The notes below the pieces were generated by a model, which did no database searches, was not told the DNA's origin, and saw nothing but the letters and a program-made list of their open reading frames with translations. Shown one piece after another: positions 32,903 through 42,514 of a stretch of DNA of 64,000 nucleotides. The DNA lies in NCBI GenBank assembly GCA_963813315.1, contig CAWEYO010000002.1, positions 12,898 to 76,897 on the forward strand, in the 5' to 3' direction. A program made the position numbers and the translations under genes. Positions within the stretch are counted from its first letter, which is position 1, and each line of letters begins with the position of its first letter. This DNA is from CAWEYO01 sp963813315 (GTDB taxonomy: Bacteria; Pseudomonadota; Alphaproteobacteria; Rhizobiales; Rhizobiaceae).

Positions 32903-34101
32903 GCGCGCGCGGTACTGCCGCGATGGTTGAGCCGGACGACGCGTCGCGCCTCGTTTCGGAAAGGCTTTCCGCGTTTCTTCACACGCTGCGGGAGAGCGCC
33001 TTTGCGGTGGGGCTGAGCGAAGGCCGGGATGCTGCCGCGCTGATGGCTGCCGGCTATGCCGATCGTCCCGACCTTATGCGGTCAGCGTTCAAGCATCTGC
33101 TCTGTGCCCGCAGGTCCGACTGGGAAAAATTCGACGGTCTGTTCGATGCCTTCTGGCTGGGCAAGCAAGCCCGGTTCCGATTGGTCGCGCCGACTGGCTC
33201 CGCCAGGTTCGGCAACCTACCCACGGCGCGGGCGGGCGAAGCAGATCCCGGCAAGGCACCCGGGGCAACGGCCGATCAGATCGCATCGGATGATGGAAGC
33301 GACCGCGACGGCTCGGGCACGGGCCGGGCGGAAGGCGCCTCGCAAGCGGAGAGCCTCGCCGAGACGGATTTCCGCAAGCTGGCCGATCCTGACCAGATCG
33401 AGGAGGCCCATCGCATCGCTGCAAGGCTTGCGAAGGTCATGCGCACGCGGCTGAAGCGAAGGGACCGCATCGGCCGGCGTGGCTACCGGCTCGACCTGCG
33501 GCGCACGATCCACAGAAACATCAGCCACGGCGGCGTGCCGATTTCGCTTGCGATGCGCCAGCGCAAGATCAAGCCGCTCCGGCTGGTCGTGCTCCTCGAT
33601 GCGTCTGGCTCGATGAGTATGTACACCGGCGTCTTCCTACGCTTCATTCACGGCGTGCTGGATGAGTTCCGCGAGGCGGAAGCCTTCCTGTTTCACACGC
33701 GGCTTGTCCATGTTTCCGATGCCATGAAGGAAAGGCATGCCGGGCGCGCACTGGACCGTCTGTCGATCATGGCGCAGGGCGCCGGAGGCGGTACGAAAAT
33801 CGGGGAAAGCCTGCGGACTTTCAATCGCTGGCATGCTGCCCGCGTTATTCATTCGCGCGCCTGCGTTATGATTGTCTCCGATGGGTACGAAACGGGGGAT
33901 GCGGGGCTGCTTGGTCGCGAGATGGCGGTGCTCGCCCGCCGCTGCCGCCGGATCGTTTGGTTGAATCCGATGATGGGTTGGGAAGGGTATGCGGCCGAGG
34001 CCGCTGGTATTCGGGCCGCCCTCCCCTATCTCGACCTGCACGCGCCGGCACATACTCTGAAGAGCCTTGCAGCGCTTGAACCCTATCTCGCCGGGCTCTA
34101 A
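32899..34101 (+). CDS. coxE: CoxE, von Willebrand factor A-domain protein
   Basis: The protein has 400 residues. A helical N-terminal half with a low-complexity Asp/Gly/Ser stretch (about 110-155) is followed by a VWA domain: the MIDAS motif DASGSMS at 234-240 and VMIVSDGYETGD near 325. CoxE is needed with CoxD for Cu insertion into CO dehydrogenase. The stop TAA at 34099-34101 belongs to a partial copy of the family A repeat. Confidence 0.92.
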   Translation: MSARGTAAMVEPDDASRLVSERLSAFLHTLRESAFAVGLSEGRDAAALMAAGYADRPDLMRSAFKHLLCARRSDWEKFDGLFDAFWLGKQARFRLVAPTGSARFGNLPTARAGEADPGKAPGATADQIASDDGSDRDGSGTGRAEGASQAESLAETDFRKLADPDQIEEAHRIAARLAKVMRTRLKRRDRIGRRGYRLDLRRTIHRNISHGGVPISLAMRQRKIKPLRLVVLLDASGSMSMYTGVFLRFIHGVLDEFREAEAFLFHTRLVHVSDAMKERHAGRALDRLSIMAQGAGGGTKIGESLRTFNRWHAARVIHSRACVMIVSDGYETGDAGLLGREMAVLARRCRRIVWLNPMMGWEGYAAEAAGIRAALPYLDLHAPAHTLKSLAALEPYLAGL

Positions 34102-34145
34102 TGCGCGCCCAGAAGTGCGCAGCGGTTTTGGGCGACATGCATTAA
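34099..34145 (+). repeat. Partial copy of the family A repeat
   Basis: TAATGCGCGCCCAGAAGTGC and GCAGCGGTTTTGGG correspond to the first 45 bases of the family A repeat with several changes; the second half is missing. It then reads GCGACATGCATTA, the complement of its own start, so it folds back as a small hairpin. It supplies the coxE stop codon. Confidence 0.7.
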
Positions 34146-34157
34146 TTTCTTGATTTC

Positions 34158-34202
34158 GCATGATCTTTTCCGAAAACCGCTAAGCACTTTTCGGGATCAT
34201 GC
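34158..34202. repeat. Hairpin with GCATGATC arms
   Basis: GCATGATC at 34158-34165 pairs with GATCATGC at 34195-34202, and inside it TTTTCCGAAAA is matched against TTTTCGG. A similar sequence style occurs at 57841-57984. It lies just upstream of the coxF ribosome site and could modulate coxF translation. Confidence 0.6.
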
Positions 34203-34218
34203 TCTGAGGGAGGAGACG

Positions 34219-35052
34219 ATGACCGAGCGTGCCGATGTGATGGAGCTGGCATCCCGGCTCAGGGCCGCCGATGAAGCCTTCGCTCTCGCCACAGTCGTGC
34301 GGACAGTCTCGGTAACGGCGGCCAAGGCAGGCGCCAAGGCGATCATCCGGCCGGACGGTACGATCGCCGCCGGCTGGATCGGCGGCGGATGCGCCCGCGG
34401 GGCAGTTCTCAAGGCAGCGCTGGACGCACTGGCGGACGGTCAGTCGCGGCTGGTTTCGGTGCAGCCGGAAGACCTCCTCGCCGAGCTTGGAGTGCTGCCC
34501 GGCGAGAGCCGCGAGGGGGTGAGATTCGCCAGGAACCTGTGCCCGAGCCAGGGGACCATGGATATCTTCGTCGAACCGGTTCTGCCACGCCCGTCACTGA
34601 TCATTCTGGGTTCCAGCCCAGTCGCCATCGCGCTTGCCGAGCAGGCACGGCCGCTCGGATACCACGTCACGATGGCTGCACCCGCGGCGGAGTTTTCTGC
34701 CGCACCCGACGCCGATCTCCTGGTTGATGGCTTTCAGCTTGGCAAGCTCGCTGACGCCCGTCGCTTCATCATCGTCTCGACCCAAGGCAGGGGCGACGAG
34801 GCGGCACTCAGGGCAGCGATATCAATCGCCGCCGAATACCACGCTTTCGTTGGCAGCCGTCGCAAGATGGCCGCGCTGCGCCGGAAGCTCGCGGCTGAAG
34901 GCATCGACGAAGCTTTGCTGGACCGGGTGAAAGCGCCCGCCGGTCTTGACCTCGGCGCCATCACGCCGGAGGAGATCGCACTTTCCATTCTTGCCGAGAT
35001 CACGGGCAAGCGCCGCCGCGGCCAGCGAGGCATAGCGAGCAAGGCGCGATGA
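34219..35052 (+). CDS. coxF: CoxF/XdhC-family maturation protein
   Basis: The protein has 277 residues and is XdhC-like. The N-terminal XdhC/CoxI domain has ATVVRTVSVTAAKAGAKAII and GWIGGGCARGAVL (about 50-62); the C-terminal Rossmann domain has LIILGSSPVAIALAEQARPLGYH and the late VGSRRKMAALRRKL, LDLGAITPEEIALSILAEI. XdhC proteins bind and sulfurate molybdenum cofactor for molybdenum hydroxylases. The ATG at 34219 is 3 bases after GGAGGAG; an upstream in-frame ATG at 34150 lies in repeat sequence. Confidence 0.9.
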   Translation: MTERADVMELASRLRAADEAFALATVVRTVSVTAAKAGAKAIIRPDGTIAAGWIGGGCARGAVLKAALDALADGQSRLVSVQPEDLLAELGVLPGESREGVRFARNLCPSQGTMDIFVEPVLPRPSLIILGSSPVAIALAEQARPLGYHVTMAAPAAEFSAAPDADLLVDGFQLGKLADARRFIIVSTQGRGDEAALRAAISIAAEYHAFVGSRRKMAALRRKLAAEGIDEALLDRVKAPAGLDLGAITPEEIALSILAEITGKRRRGQRGIASKAR

Positions 35053-35154
35053 TCGGGGTTTTTAGCGGCAACCGACGCCTCTTGTGCGGAAGTTCACATA
35101 CGCCTCGCCACGGCTCCTTATAAAAGGCTGACGTCTCGCCCAAAGGTGATTGTC

Positions 35155-35328
35155 ATGCGAACAATTGCAGTAACGCAGCTGGCACCGGCCGGTGTCGCCG
35201 CACCTCTTTGCCAGCATCCAGGCTGTATGCGATTTGGAACCTGGGCAGTCCGGCGCGGCAAGGACACGGACTGGTTCTGTTGGGAGCATCGCGAGCGAGC
35301 CATAACCAGTTACGTGAGCCTGACCTGA
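35155..35328 (+). CDS. Small Cys/His protein, possible zinc-binding mini-protein
   Basis: This 57-residue frame starts at ATG 35155, about 5 bases after AAAGGTGATTG; an ATG at 35146 is also possible. The core LCQHPGCMRFGTWAVRRGK followed by WFCWEHRER has a Cys-x4-Cys and a Cys-x2-His pair, as in treble-clef-like zinc sites. I do not recognise the family. The spacing of potential ligands and the aromatic residues around them argue for a real gene. It lies alone between coxF and a convergent lipoprotein gene. Confidence 0.5.
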   Translation: MRTIAVTQLAPAGVAAPLCQHPGCMRFGTWAVRRGKDTDWFCWEHRERAITSYVSLT

Positions 35329-35373
35329 CGCCATGGACAAGGCAGCCGTGTCTGCAAGGGGTTCGAATGCCGG

Positions 35374-36588
35374 TCAAAAGCTCGCCGTCGACTTCTCAAT
35401 GAGCTTCAGACGGCCTTTCTGCACCCGGTAAAACGGCATGGATCTTTCGCTTGCGCCATCCGCGCGGAATCGGAATATGCCTGTCGATCCACGAAAACCG
35501 GAGGAAGTCTCGAACACTTCCCGCTTCATCCCGTTCGGACCCGTCGAACTCGCTATTCCTGCAGTCAGCGCGACCATGTCGTAGGCGTAAGCGGCGTCCA
35601 TGTTCGGCTCATACCTGAAGGTCGTCCTGAACCGCTCAGCAATCGGACCGATTTCGCTGCCGTCAAGCGTCGCAATGTAGGCCCCTTCGAGAAGAGGATC
35701 ATTGACCGGCCGCTCCAGCCATCTGTTGGTGCCGACGATAGCAATGCCGCCTTTCAGCAGTCCTCTCGCCTTGAGCGCAGCCAGGACGGGAGCGGGACTG
35801 GCGCCTCCGCTTGCTATCACAATCGCCTCCGGAGCTGCGACAAGAGCCGCCATCTCATCCACCCGCTTTTCGATGCCGCCGCTGACCGGACCGTAAGGCA
35901 ATGCGACAGCCAGAGACGCGCCATAGATGCTCAGACTGTTGGCTACGCGTTTTTCGATTTGTCCCGAATTGCTGCCTTCCGCGGCAAGCAGGACAAATTT
36001 GCGCTTGCCTGTTTCGGCCAAAGCGGCCGCTCCGGCCGCCGCACTATCAGCTTCGCCCAGGCGGACGGAGTAAACGCCGGTTCCTCCGCTGAAATTGTCT
36101 GCTAGTGCCAATACGATGGGCTTCTTCGTGCCGGAAATCCTGGCAAGATGCTGCGTGGCCGCAAGCTCCGTGGGCCCGATAATGACCCTCGCTCCGGCCC
36201 CGGTCGCCTTCGCGGCAAGCCCGGTCGCCCGTGCTTCGTCACCGCCGGTATCGTCGATGGACAAGGTAAGCCATTCTTCCCCCAGATCCCTCATCGCGAG
36301 GACGGCGGCATCGCGCATTTTCCGGCCTTTTTCACCTCCCTCGCCCGCTGCGGACAGCGGCAGCAACATTGCGACTTTGACGTCACCCTTGCCCAGCGTC
36401 TGAGTTGCGGTGAACGGACCTCTGCTCCCGGCTTTTTCGCTCGCCATCGTGATGGTGGTGGAATTGGGAGAATTGGCGGCATCGCCGCCGGACTGACAGG
36501 CCGAGAGAGCGACGGCAAACAGGGAAACTTTCAGAAACGCTGCTACGGATTGCCTGCCTTGAATCGCGCCTAACCACATCTCTTCCAC
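35374..36588 (-). CDS. Periplasmic-binding-protein-type lipoprotein (Peripla_BP_6, LpoA-like)
   Basis: The protein has 404 residues. A lipoprotein signal ends at ALSAC (Cys31), followed by a Thr/Ser-rich linker and a two-lobe type I periplasmic-binding domain: VKVAMLLPLSAAGEGGEKGRKM (about 80), SIDDTGGDEARATGLAAKATGAGARVIIGP, RKFVLLAAEGSNSG, IAIVGTNRWLERP and YEPNMDAAYAYDMVALTAG. Rhizobial proteins of this type are annotated as penicillin-binding protein activators or ABC substrate-binding proteins. No permease genes lie nearby, so an LpoA-like or sensory role is more likely than transport. Confidence 0.82.
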   Translation of the reverse strand: MEEMWLGAIQGRQSVAAFLKVSLFAVALSACQSGGDAANSPNSTTITMASEKAGSRGPFTATQTLGKGDVKVAMLLPLSAAGEGGEKGRKMRDAAVLAMRDLGEEWLTLSIDDTGGDEARATGLAAKATGAGARVIIGPTELAATQHLARISGTKKPIVLALADNFSGGTGVYSVRLGEADSAAAGAAALAETGKRKFVLLAAEGSNSGQIEKRVANSLSIYGASLAVALPYGPVSGGIEKRVDEMAALVAAPEAIVIASGGASPAPVLAALKARGLLKGGIAIVGTNRWLERPVNDPLLEGAYIATLDGSEIGPIAERFRTTFRYEPNMDAAYAYDMVALTAGIASSTGPNGMKREVFETSSGFRGSTGIFRFRADGASERSMPFYRVQKGRLKLIEKSTASF

Positions 36589-36650
36589 ATCTCACATCGT
36601 TTGGCTAAGGCCGGCACGGGACAGTGATCGAACCGCCCGGAACGAGGCGG

Positions 36651-37016
36651 CTAATGCATGTATTGCACCATGCGGCTGTGGAAGCATTCGCATCTGTTGA
36701 TATTGTCCGCGTCGCGATAGTTCGATTGCAGGTAGCCATATGCTTTTCCGCAAGCGACCTTTGCTTCGGACGCCCATACGAACGCCGGTCGAGACGAGTA
36801 CACCCACTGATCGGAAGCAGCGACAGCAATGGCCTCGTCCATCAAGCGGACGACCTCAGAAGTCAATGTCGACTGATCTTGGGTCAATAGGAGGTTGGAT
36901 GTCCCTGCAATCCTGCAGTAACCGACCCAAGCGCTGGCGGGTAAATCAGCCGCGACTACGCTTCCGGCACTGATCAACGCCATTGCCGCTCCAGCCAATG
37001 CTGCAGATATTCTCAT
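36651..37016 (-). CDS. Small secreted protein with four cysteines, unknown
   Basis: The protein has 121 residues. The start ATG at 37016 follows GGAGATGGGA and gives a clean signal peptide (MRISAALAGAAMALISAGSVVA). The mature part of about 98 residues has four cysteines (GYCRIAG, KVACGKAYG, and NRCECF), which could form two disulfides in the periplasm. I do not recognise the family. It stands alone between the lipoprotein gene and the LapG-like gene. Confidence 0.65.
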   Translation of the reverse strand: MRISAALAGAAMALISAGSVVAADLPASAWVGYCRIAGTSNLLLTQDQSTLTSEVVRLMDEAIAVAASDQWVYSSRPAFVWASEAKVACGKAYGYLQSNYRDADNINRCECFHSRMVQYMH

Positions 37017-37405
37017 TCCCCATCTCCATCGAATGAATGCACCCGTCCACACACTACAATCGACTTGGTCAGGTTACCATCGTCAAGCAGGATTTTGATG
37101 ACCTCATCCACACACGTGTAGTCTTGAAGCGTGGGTGGCCGAATTCAAAAGCCCTGATTTGCGTCGGTTCGGCCGAACAGCCGCCCTCGCCGAACGAGCA
37201 TTTCCTTGCCATCCAGGCACGTGGCGATGCCTGACTCGACCATGTGGACCGAGCGTGCCGGGAGCCACCGCGGAATATAAAGCTAACAAATCTGCATAAA
37301 ATGCCAATTGAATTTGCGGGGAAAAGTTTGCATTAGGTTATCCGTCTTCATTTTCAGTAAGTTGAGAGAAACCCTCTAGGTTCATGCCAGAGGGGGGCAC
37401 CTTAT
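37017..37405. promoter_or_regulatory. AT-richer divergent promoter region upstream of the LapG-like gene
   Basis: This gap of 389 bases is between divergent genes. The part 37260-37400 is clearly richer in A and T than the surroundings (for example AAAGCTAACAAATCTGCATA), as expected for promoters. No gene is seen here. Confidence 0.4.
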
Positions 37406-38271
37406 ATGACCAGAACCACAATACAGCGGAAGCACTCTACCGCCGCGATTTTGATTGCTTTCATGGGCTTGACCCATGGTGCTCTCGCGGACGGTGGCGG
37501 CATGATACCGGTCCGACACAGCGCGAGCCCCAAAGTGCTCGCTGTTCGGGCAGACGTCCCGCCCGCCGAAAAGGAAAATCCTGGAATTGACCCCGTCAAG
37601 ACCACGGCAATGCTCCCCAGCGTCTTTGGATCCGTGGCTATACCCATCCGGAACTTTCCCGCTTCGAACCGCTGGGCACTGGTTTTTCAGGCAATCGGCA
37701 AGTGCGGTGAAGCTTGCGGCGGCGATGATGTTCTGTCCGAAGTTGTCGGTTACGCTCAAGGAAGAGGGTTTCGCGAGAAGCTGACAAGCGTCAACAGCGG
37801 CGTCAACAGGATGATTGCGTACCGGAGGGATCAAGCTGTCTATGGCAGGCTCGACCACTGGGCGAAGCCTGCGGAAATAGTGTCGCGAGGTGCCGGAGAT
37901 TGCGAGGATTTTGCAATTCTCAAGATGGCCGCACTGATGAAACTGGGCATCCCGGCCCGGAGCATGTCACTGGTCGTCCTGCAGGATCAGCGCAGGGCGT
38001 CGCTCATGCGGTCCTGTCGGTCACGACCGGAAGCGGGAATTTCATTCTGGACAATCTAAGGAACGCTGTGGTTCTGGACAGGGACTTGCCGGGCTATTTG
38101 CCGCTTTTTTCGTTCAGTGCGGACAGGGCGTGGATACATGGATCCAGATCGGGTGGCACACGGCTGGTGGAAGCAACCAAAAGCCTCGCCTCCATTGCGC
38201 CGGGTGAAGGTCCTGACTTGATGCGCACGGAAGATCATTCCGCTGCATTTGCCGGGCGCCTTTTCCCTTAA
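37406..38271 (+). pseudogene. LapG-like transglutaminase-type cysteine protease, frameshifted
   Basis: A signal peptide (MTRTTIQRKHSTAAILIAFM...ALA) leads to a BTLCP/LapG domain: HWAKPAEIVSRGAGDCEDF with the catalytic Cys, then KLGIPARSMSLVVLQDQR. At about 37992 the frame must shift by one base to continue GVAHAVLSVTTGSGNFILDN, which carries the catalytic His and Asp, ending at 38271. One G is missing in a GGG run if the gene is intact. LapG cleaves large surface adhesins when c-di-GMP is low. A type I secretion operon and a diguanylate cyclase nearby fit that system. Confidence 0.8.
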
Positions 38272-38311
38272 CAGGAGAAGACAGCCTGCCGCTCGTTGGC
38301 CGGTCTTTGCC

Positions 38312-38917
38312 TCACCCGTTGAAAACAAAGGCCAGAAGAAGGTCGGGTTCGACTACAGGCGCCCGCACGATGTTCAGCCGGCCTCGGTACCGACGCTCTC
38401 CGGCATCAATGGCAAAGCCTGTCACGACCGGAATTTCGCCGTTTTTGTTCAAGCGCATCAAAATATCGCGCACATGCACATCGAGCGTCAGTTTGAGACC
38501 ACGCTTTGCGTCCTCTCCGCCGAACAGCAACTGCCGCCTTACGAATTGCTGAAATGGCGGATTGAAAGCCACTATCGTCTTGGCGGACGACAATACGAAG
38601 GCAGGGGAAGGACAAGCAACCACCAGGGCTTTCACCCTCTCGATCGATGAAAGCTTTCTAAGGTCAGCATTGGAATCCGACAGCCAGCGCATACAGGCCA
38701 CGCGGACTGCGGAAGTGAGATTTCCATTGTCAGGCTGGCTTCCGGCGATCTCGTCAACCAGCGCGCCCATGGTGACCTGCCTGCTTTCGGCCAGTCTCTT
38801 CAATGATGACCAGAAAGCCCTTTCAAGTCGAATGCCTCGCCTCGTGCGTCCGCGCGCGATGACACGAAACTCCGGTTCGTATGTCATCAAGCGACGGCGC
38901 AAGCACGCGCTGGCCAC
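38312..38917 (-). CDS. Ribbon-helix-helix regulator with a PAS-like C-terminal part
   Basis: The protein has 201 residues. Residues about 23-80 look like a ribbon-helix-helix domain (RGIRLERAFWSSLKRLAESR, MGALVDEIAGSQ, then LTSAVRVACMRWL). The rest (VVACPSPAFVLSSAKTIVAFNPPFQQFVRR onward) is PAS-like, suggesting a sensed ligand. It lies immediately downstream of the type I secretion genes on the same strand, so a role in their control is inferred. It is the only intact frame in this cluster besides the cyclase. Confidence 0.7.
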   Translation of the reverse strand: MASACLRRRLMTYEPEFRVIARGRTRRGIRLERAFWSSLKRLAESRQVTMGALVDEIAGSQPDNGNLTSAVRVACMRWLSDSNADLRKLSSIERVKALVVACPSPAFVLSSAKTIVAFNPPFQQFVRRQLLFGGEDAKRGLKLTLDVHVRDILMRLNKNGEIPVVTGFAIDAGERRYRGRLNIVRAPVVEPDLLLAFVFNG

Positions 38918-38940
38918 CCGGTGCGGCCGAAGATCCTGTG

Positions 38941-40239
38941 TTATCGCTCACGCATTGCCTCGTCGCGCGCTTTTTTGATCGGCTTGAGCAGGTAGCTCAG
39001 GATTGTCTTGCGCCCTGTCATGATCTCGACGGAGGCGATCATTCCCGGCATGATCGCGTAGGACTTGCCGTCCTTCTGAAGGGCGGAGCTTTCCGTTGAA
39101 ACGCGCACCTGGTAGTAGGGCTCACCGGTATTCTGGTCGACCAAGCTGTCGGCCGTGACATTCGCCACTTTGCCGATGAGACCGCCAAAGATCGAAAAAT
39201 CATATGCCGTGACTTTTATCAGCGCCGTCTGGCCAGGCCGAATGAAAGCGACATCGCGTGGCGACACGCGGGCCTCGACGAGCAGCGTCTCGGAGGTCGG
39301 GACTATCCCTGCCACCACGGCGCCCGGCTGGACGAAGGCACCCGACCGTGTTGAGTTCCAGCGTGTTGACGATCCCGTCGACGGGCGAGCGGATGTCGGT
39401 TCTCGCTACGCGGTCGGTCGCGCCGCGGATCGTTTCGTCCACGACCGAGAGTTCGGCAATCGCCTGTGTGAGCTCGTCAAGCGCCTCCTGCTGAAGCTGC
39501 AGACCAAGTTCGTCAACCTGCAGCCTGCTTTCCGTAATCGAGGCGCTTCGATTCGCTTGATGGACTCGTCCGAGAGGTGGAGCTGGCCTCTCGATTTCGG
39601 TCTGTTCCCGGTCCACCCTGAGCTGCTCGGTCTTTGCCATCAGACCGCGCTTGACCATGGATTTCGACCAGCTTGGCTTCCTTTGGCTTGCCGCCAGATG
39701 TTCTCCGTCAGACGCTGCGTGTTTGCCAACGCCTCGTCGTGTTCCTTCTCGCGTTGATCCAGCCGTGAATTCAGCACCGACAGCTTGTTTTCGAAATTCT
39801 GACGCCGGGCGACCAGCAATTTCTGCTCGTTTTCGCAGATTTCGGGCGCGGCACTCAGGATTTCTTCCGGGCAAACAAACGGCTCTGCGATGTTTCCGCC
39901 TTGCTCATGCTTGAGCCGCGCTATCCGGGTCTTCAGAGTGCGGGCTTTGGCCTGCTGCTCGCCAAGGCTGGACGTGCTCACAGTGTTGTCGAGACGGATG
40001 ATCAAGTCGTTTTTCTTGACGATCTGGCCGATACTTGACCGCGATTTCCTGAACCACGCCGGCTTCGCTGGCTTGCACGATTTGGGTCTTGGACGCCGGG
40101 ATGACCTTGCCGTCTCCCCTCGCGATCTCATCCACTTCGGCAAATGCCGCCCAGACAATGAAGACGGCGAAAAGCGCACCTATGATGAACACGGATGGCC
40201 GACGCAAAAAGCGGCGGACGATCTTCCTTGGCAATCATT
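38941..40239 (-). pseudogene. HlyD-family membrane fusion protein, several frameshifts
   Basis: Order along the minus strand: a cytoplasmic start and membrane anchor (RRPSVFIIGALFAVFIVWAAF); VVQEIAVK, then a one-base shift near 40036 to IGQIVKKNDLIIRLDNT; a long coiled coil (RQNFENKLSVLNSRLDQREK); a shift near 39665; more coiled coil (ALDELTQAIAELSVVDETI); a shift near 39345; then the HlyD C-terminus (RVSPRDVAFIRPGQTALIKV to DEAMRER). Each piece is well conserved, so the lesions are recent or are sequence errors. The ABC stop and an ATG overlap as ATGA at 40236-40239. Confidence 0.8.
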
Positions 40240-42514
40240 GCTCGCAACCCAACCGAATATTCGGCCCTGGTTCGATATTTTCCGTTCAGGCGGTCGGTCT
40301 TCTGCAATGCCTTGTATAACCTGTTCCTTTGGCTCCATCGGCAACTATCCTGCCTTGTTCGATCACAATAAGGCGATCGACGAGTTCCAGCATGCTGTAG
40401 CGATGCGTGGAGACGATCAGCAGTCGTATTTTCGTCGAACGCCTAGCTTCAGCTGCTTGATCAATTGGCGTTCCGAGGCGAGGTCCATCGACCCCGACGG
40501 TTCGTCCAGAAACACGATCTTCGGCTTGGTCAGCAGCAGCCGGGCGATGGCCACTGCTTGTCTCTGCCCGCCAGACAGATTGGTGCCGCGCTCGCCGACA
40601 TTCATGTCGTAGCCGCGCGGATGCCTGGAGACGAATTCATCGACGCCCGCAGCCTTCGCGGCGTCGATGATTTCATCGTCGGTCGCGTCCGGCCGGGCCA
40701 TCAGCAGGTTTTCCTTGACGGTGCCGGAAAACAGATCGCCGGCCTGCGCAACGATGCCAACCGCTGCGCGCACCTCCGACGGGTGGTATTGGCGAACGTC
40801 GATGCCGTCGATGCAGGAATTCGCCTGATGTCGGCAGGAAAAGCCTGCCGATCAGGCGGCCAAGTGTCGTCTTGCCCGATCCGATGCGCCCGATTATCCC
40901 GATCCGCTCGCCAGGTTTGACCGAGAAGTTCAGGCCTGTCAGAGCACTTCGTTTTCCGCTCCTGGGATAGGTAAAACCGACATCGCTGAAAGTCATGGCG
41001 CCAGCCCGAACCGGCCGGTTGACGAAACCGACCGTATCGGGCCGGTCTTCGGGCTGCGCCATGATCGAGTTCAGACACCTTTAGGGACAGCATGGCCTGG
41101 CGGAATCGTGCAAGCGTGATGGCGATCTGACCCGAAGGGGCGCACAGCCCTTCCGGCCAGCATGACGGTCGCAATGATCGCGCCGGTGGACACCTGCCCT
41201 TCCGAAAAGGCATAGGCCCCGGCAACGACGAGCGCGACCGTTACAAGCTGCTGGACGAATTGCGTGATGTTGGCGGCGGAGGCCGACAGCTGCTTGATCT
41301 TCTCGGAGTGTTGGCCGCGTTCTTCGAGTGCTCGCGCCATTTCCGGAGCAGATAGGGCTCTGCCCTGAAGCGACTTTGATCGTCTCGACCGTGGAGATGG
41401 ATTCCACGAGCAAAGCCTGACGTTGCGAGGCCTCGTTCATCGACGCGGCGACAAGCTTGCCGATGCGCTGCTGGGCGACCAGGCCGACAATGACGGAACA
41501 GCGCAAGAAGGCGAACGCCGGGATCGATACGCAGCCAGCCGCCTATCGCAGTAGATGACAAGAAGGAAAGATGAACACGAAGAGCGGTATCGATGAGAAC
41601 GCTGATCGTGTTCGAAGTGAAGAATTCCCTGACAAATTCATACTGGGTCACGCGGTTGGCGTATTCCCCGGTGGATGCCGGGGCGGGCAGAGAGCGAGGT
41701 GTTGAGAACCTTTTCGAAAAGCAGATAGGAAATCCGCAGGTCCGCCTTTCGTCCGGCATGAGTCGATCAGCGCGGCGCGCGCCGTCTTCAGAAGCAGATC
41801 GAACAAGTATCGGCGATGGCGACACCGATCGCCAGCACCCAGAGCGTCGCGATCGCCTTGTTCGGCAGGATCCGGTCATAGACGTTCATGGTGAAGATCG
41901 GCGACGCGATGGCGAGCAGATTGATGAAGATCGCAGCCAAGCGCCACGCGTGAATAGGATCGCCAGAAGGCTCCGAGTGTTCCGGTCAGCCAATGCTGGC
42001 GTTCGATCTTCTGCGCCGAGCCCGACATTCATTCCTCCGCGACGTTCGCGTAGGAGATCGAGAAGGACTACGCCCGCGTGATGTGGTCTCCGAAGCAAGC
42101 TCGGACCGCGTTATCGTGGTCGTCCGTCCGCCTGGGGCGCGGTCGACATAACCGCGAGCCGCCCGGTCGCTTTCGGACAACAGGGCGACGGGCGGGCCGT
42201 TCACCGGAATAGGATAAGCCGGAAGATCGAAACGGCCGCGCCAGAAATCGCGATGATCGAACAGCGCTGACCTCCAGACCGATCCGCTCGGCCAGATGCC
42301 TGAATTTCGTCGAGTCTCGATCTCGTTCGGGAATTGGAACGCCGGCAAACAGGACTGTTTCCGCGCTTGGCCTGCCCAGATACGCCGCGATCGCAGAAAA
42401 GCATGACTTGAAGGCGCCGGCAGGCGTGCCGGATTTGGGTGATGCTGGTTCACGGTCTGACCGTGCCGATCCTTCGACGGGCCATAGTGTGGCGTATTTG
42501 AAGTGCCGGGTCAC
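40236..42514 (-). pseudogene. Type I secretion ABC transporter (LapB/HlyB type), many frameshifts
   Basis: The pieces are in the right order but spread over all three frames. They are an N-terminal peptidase-like domain (AETVLFAGVPIPERDRDSTK), membrane domain fragments (YEFVREFFTSNTISVLIDTA, VTVALVVAGAYAFSEGQVST), Walker A (GRIGSGKTT in KPGERIGIIGRIGSGKTTLG), the ABC signature (LSGGQRQAVAIARLLL), Walker B (IVFLDEPSGSMD), and the H-loop (STHRYSMLELVDRL). At least six one-base shifts are needed. It would export an RTX-type adhesin with the TolC- and HlyD-like neighbours. Confidence 0.8.
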
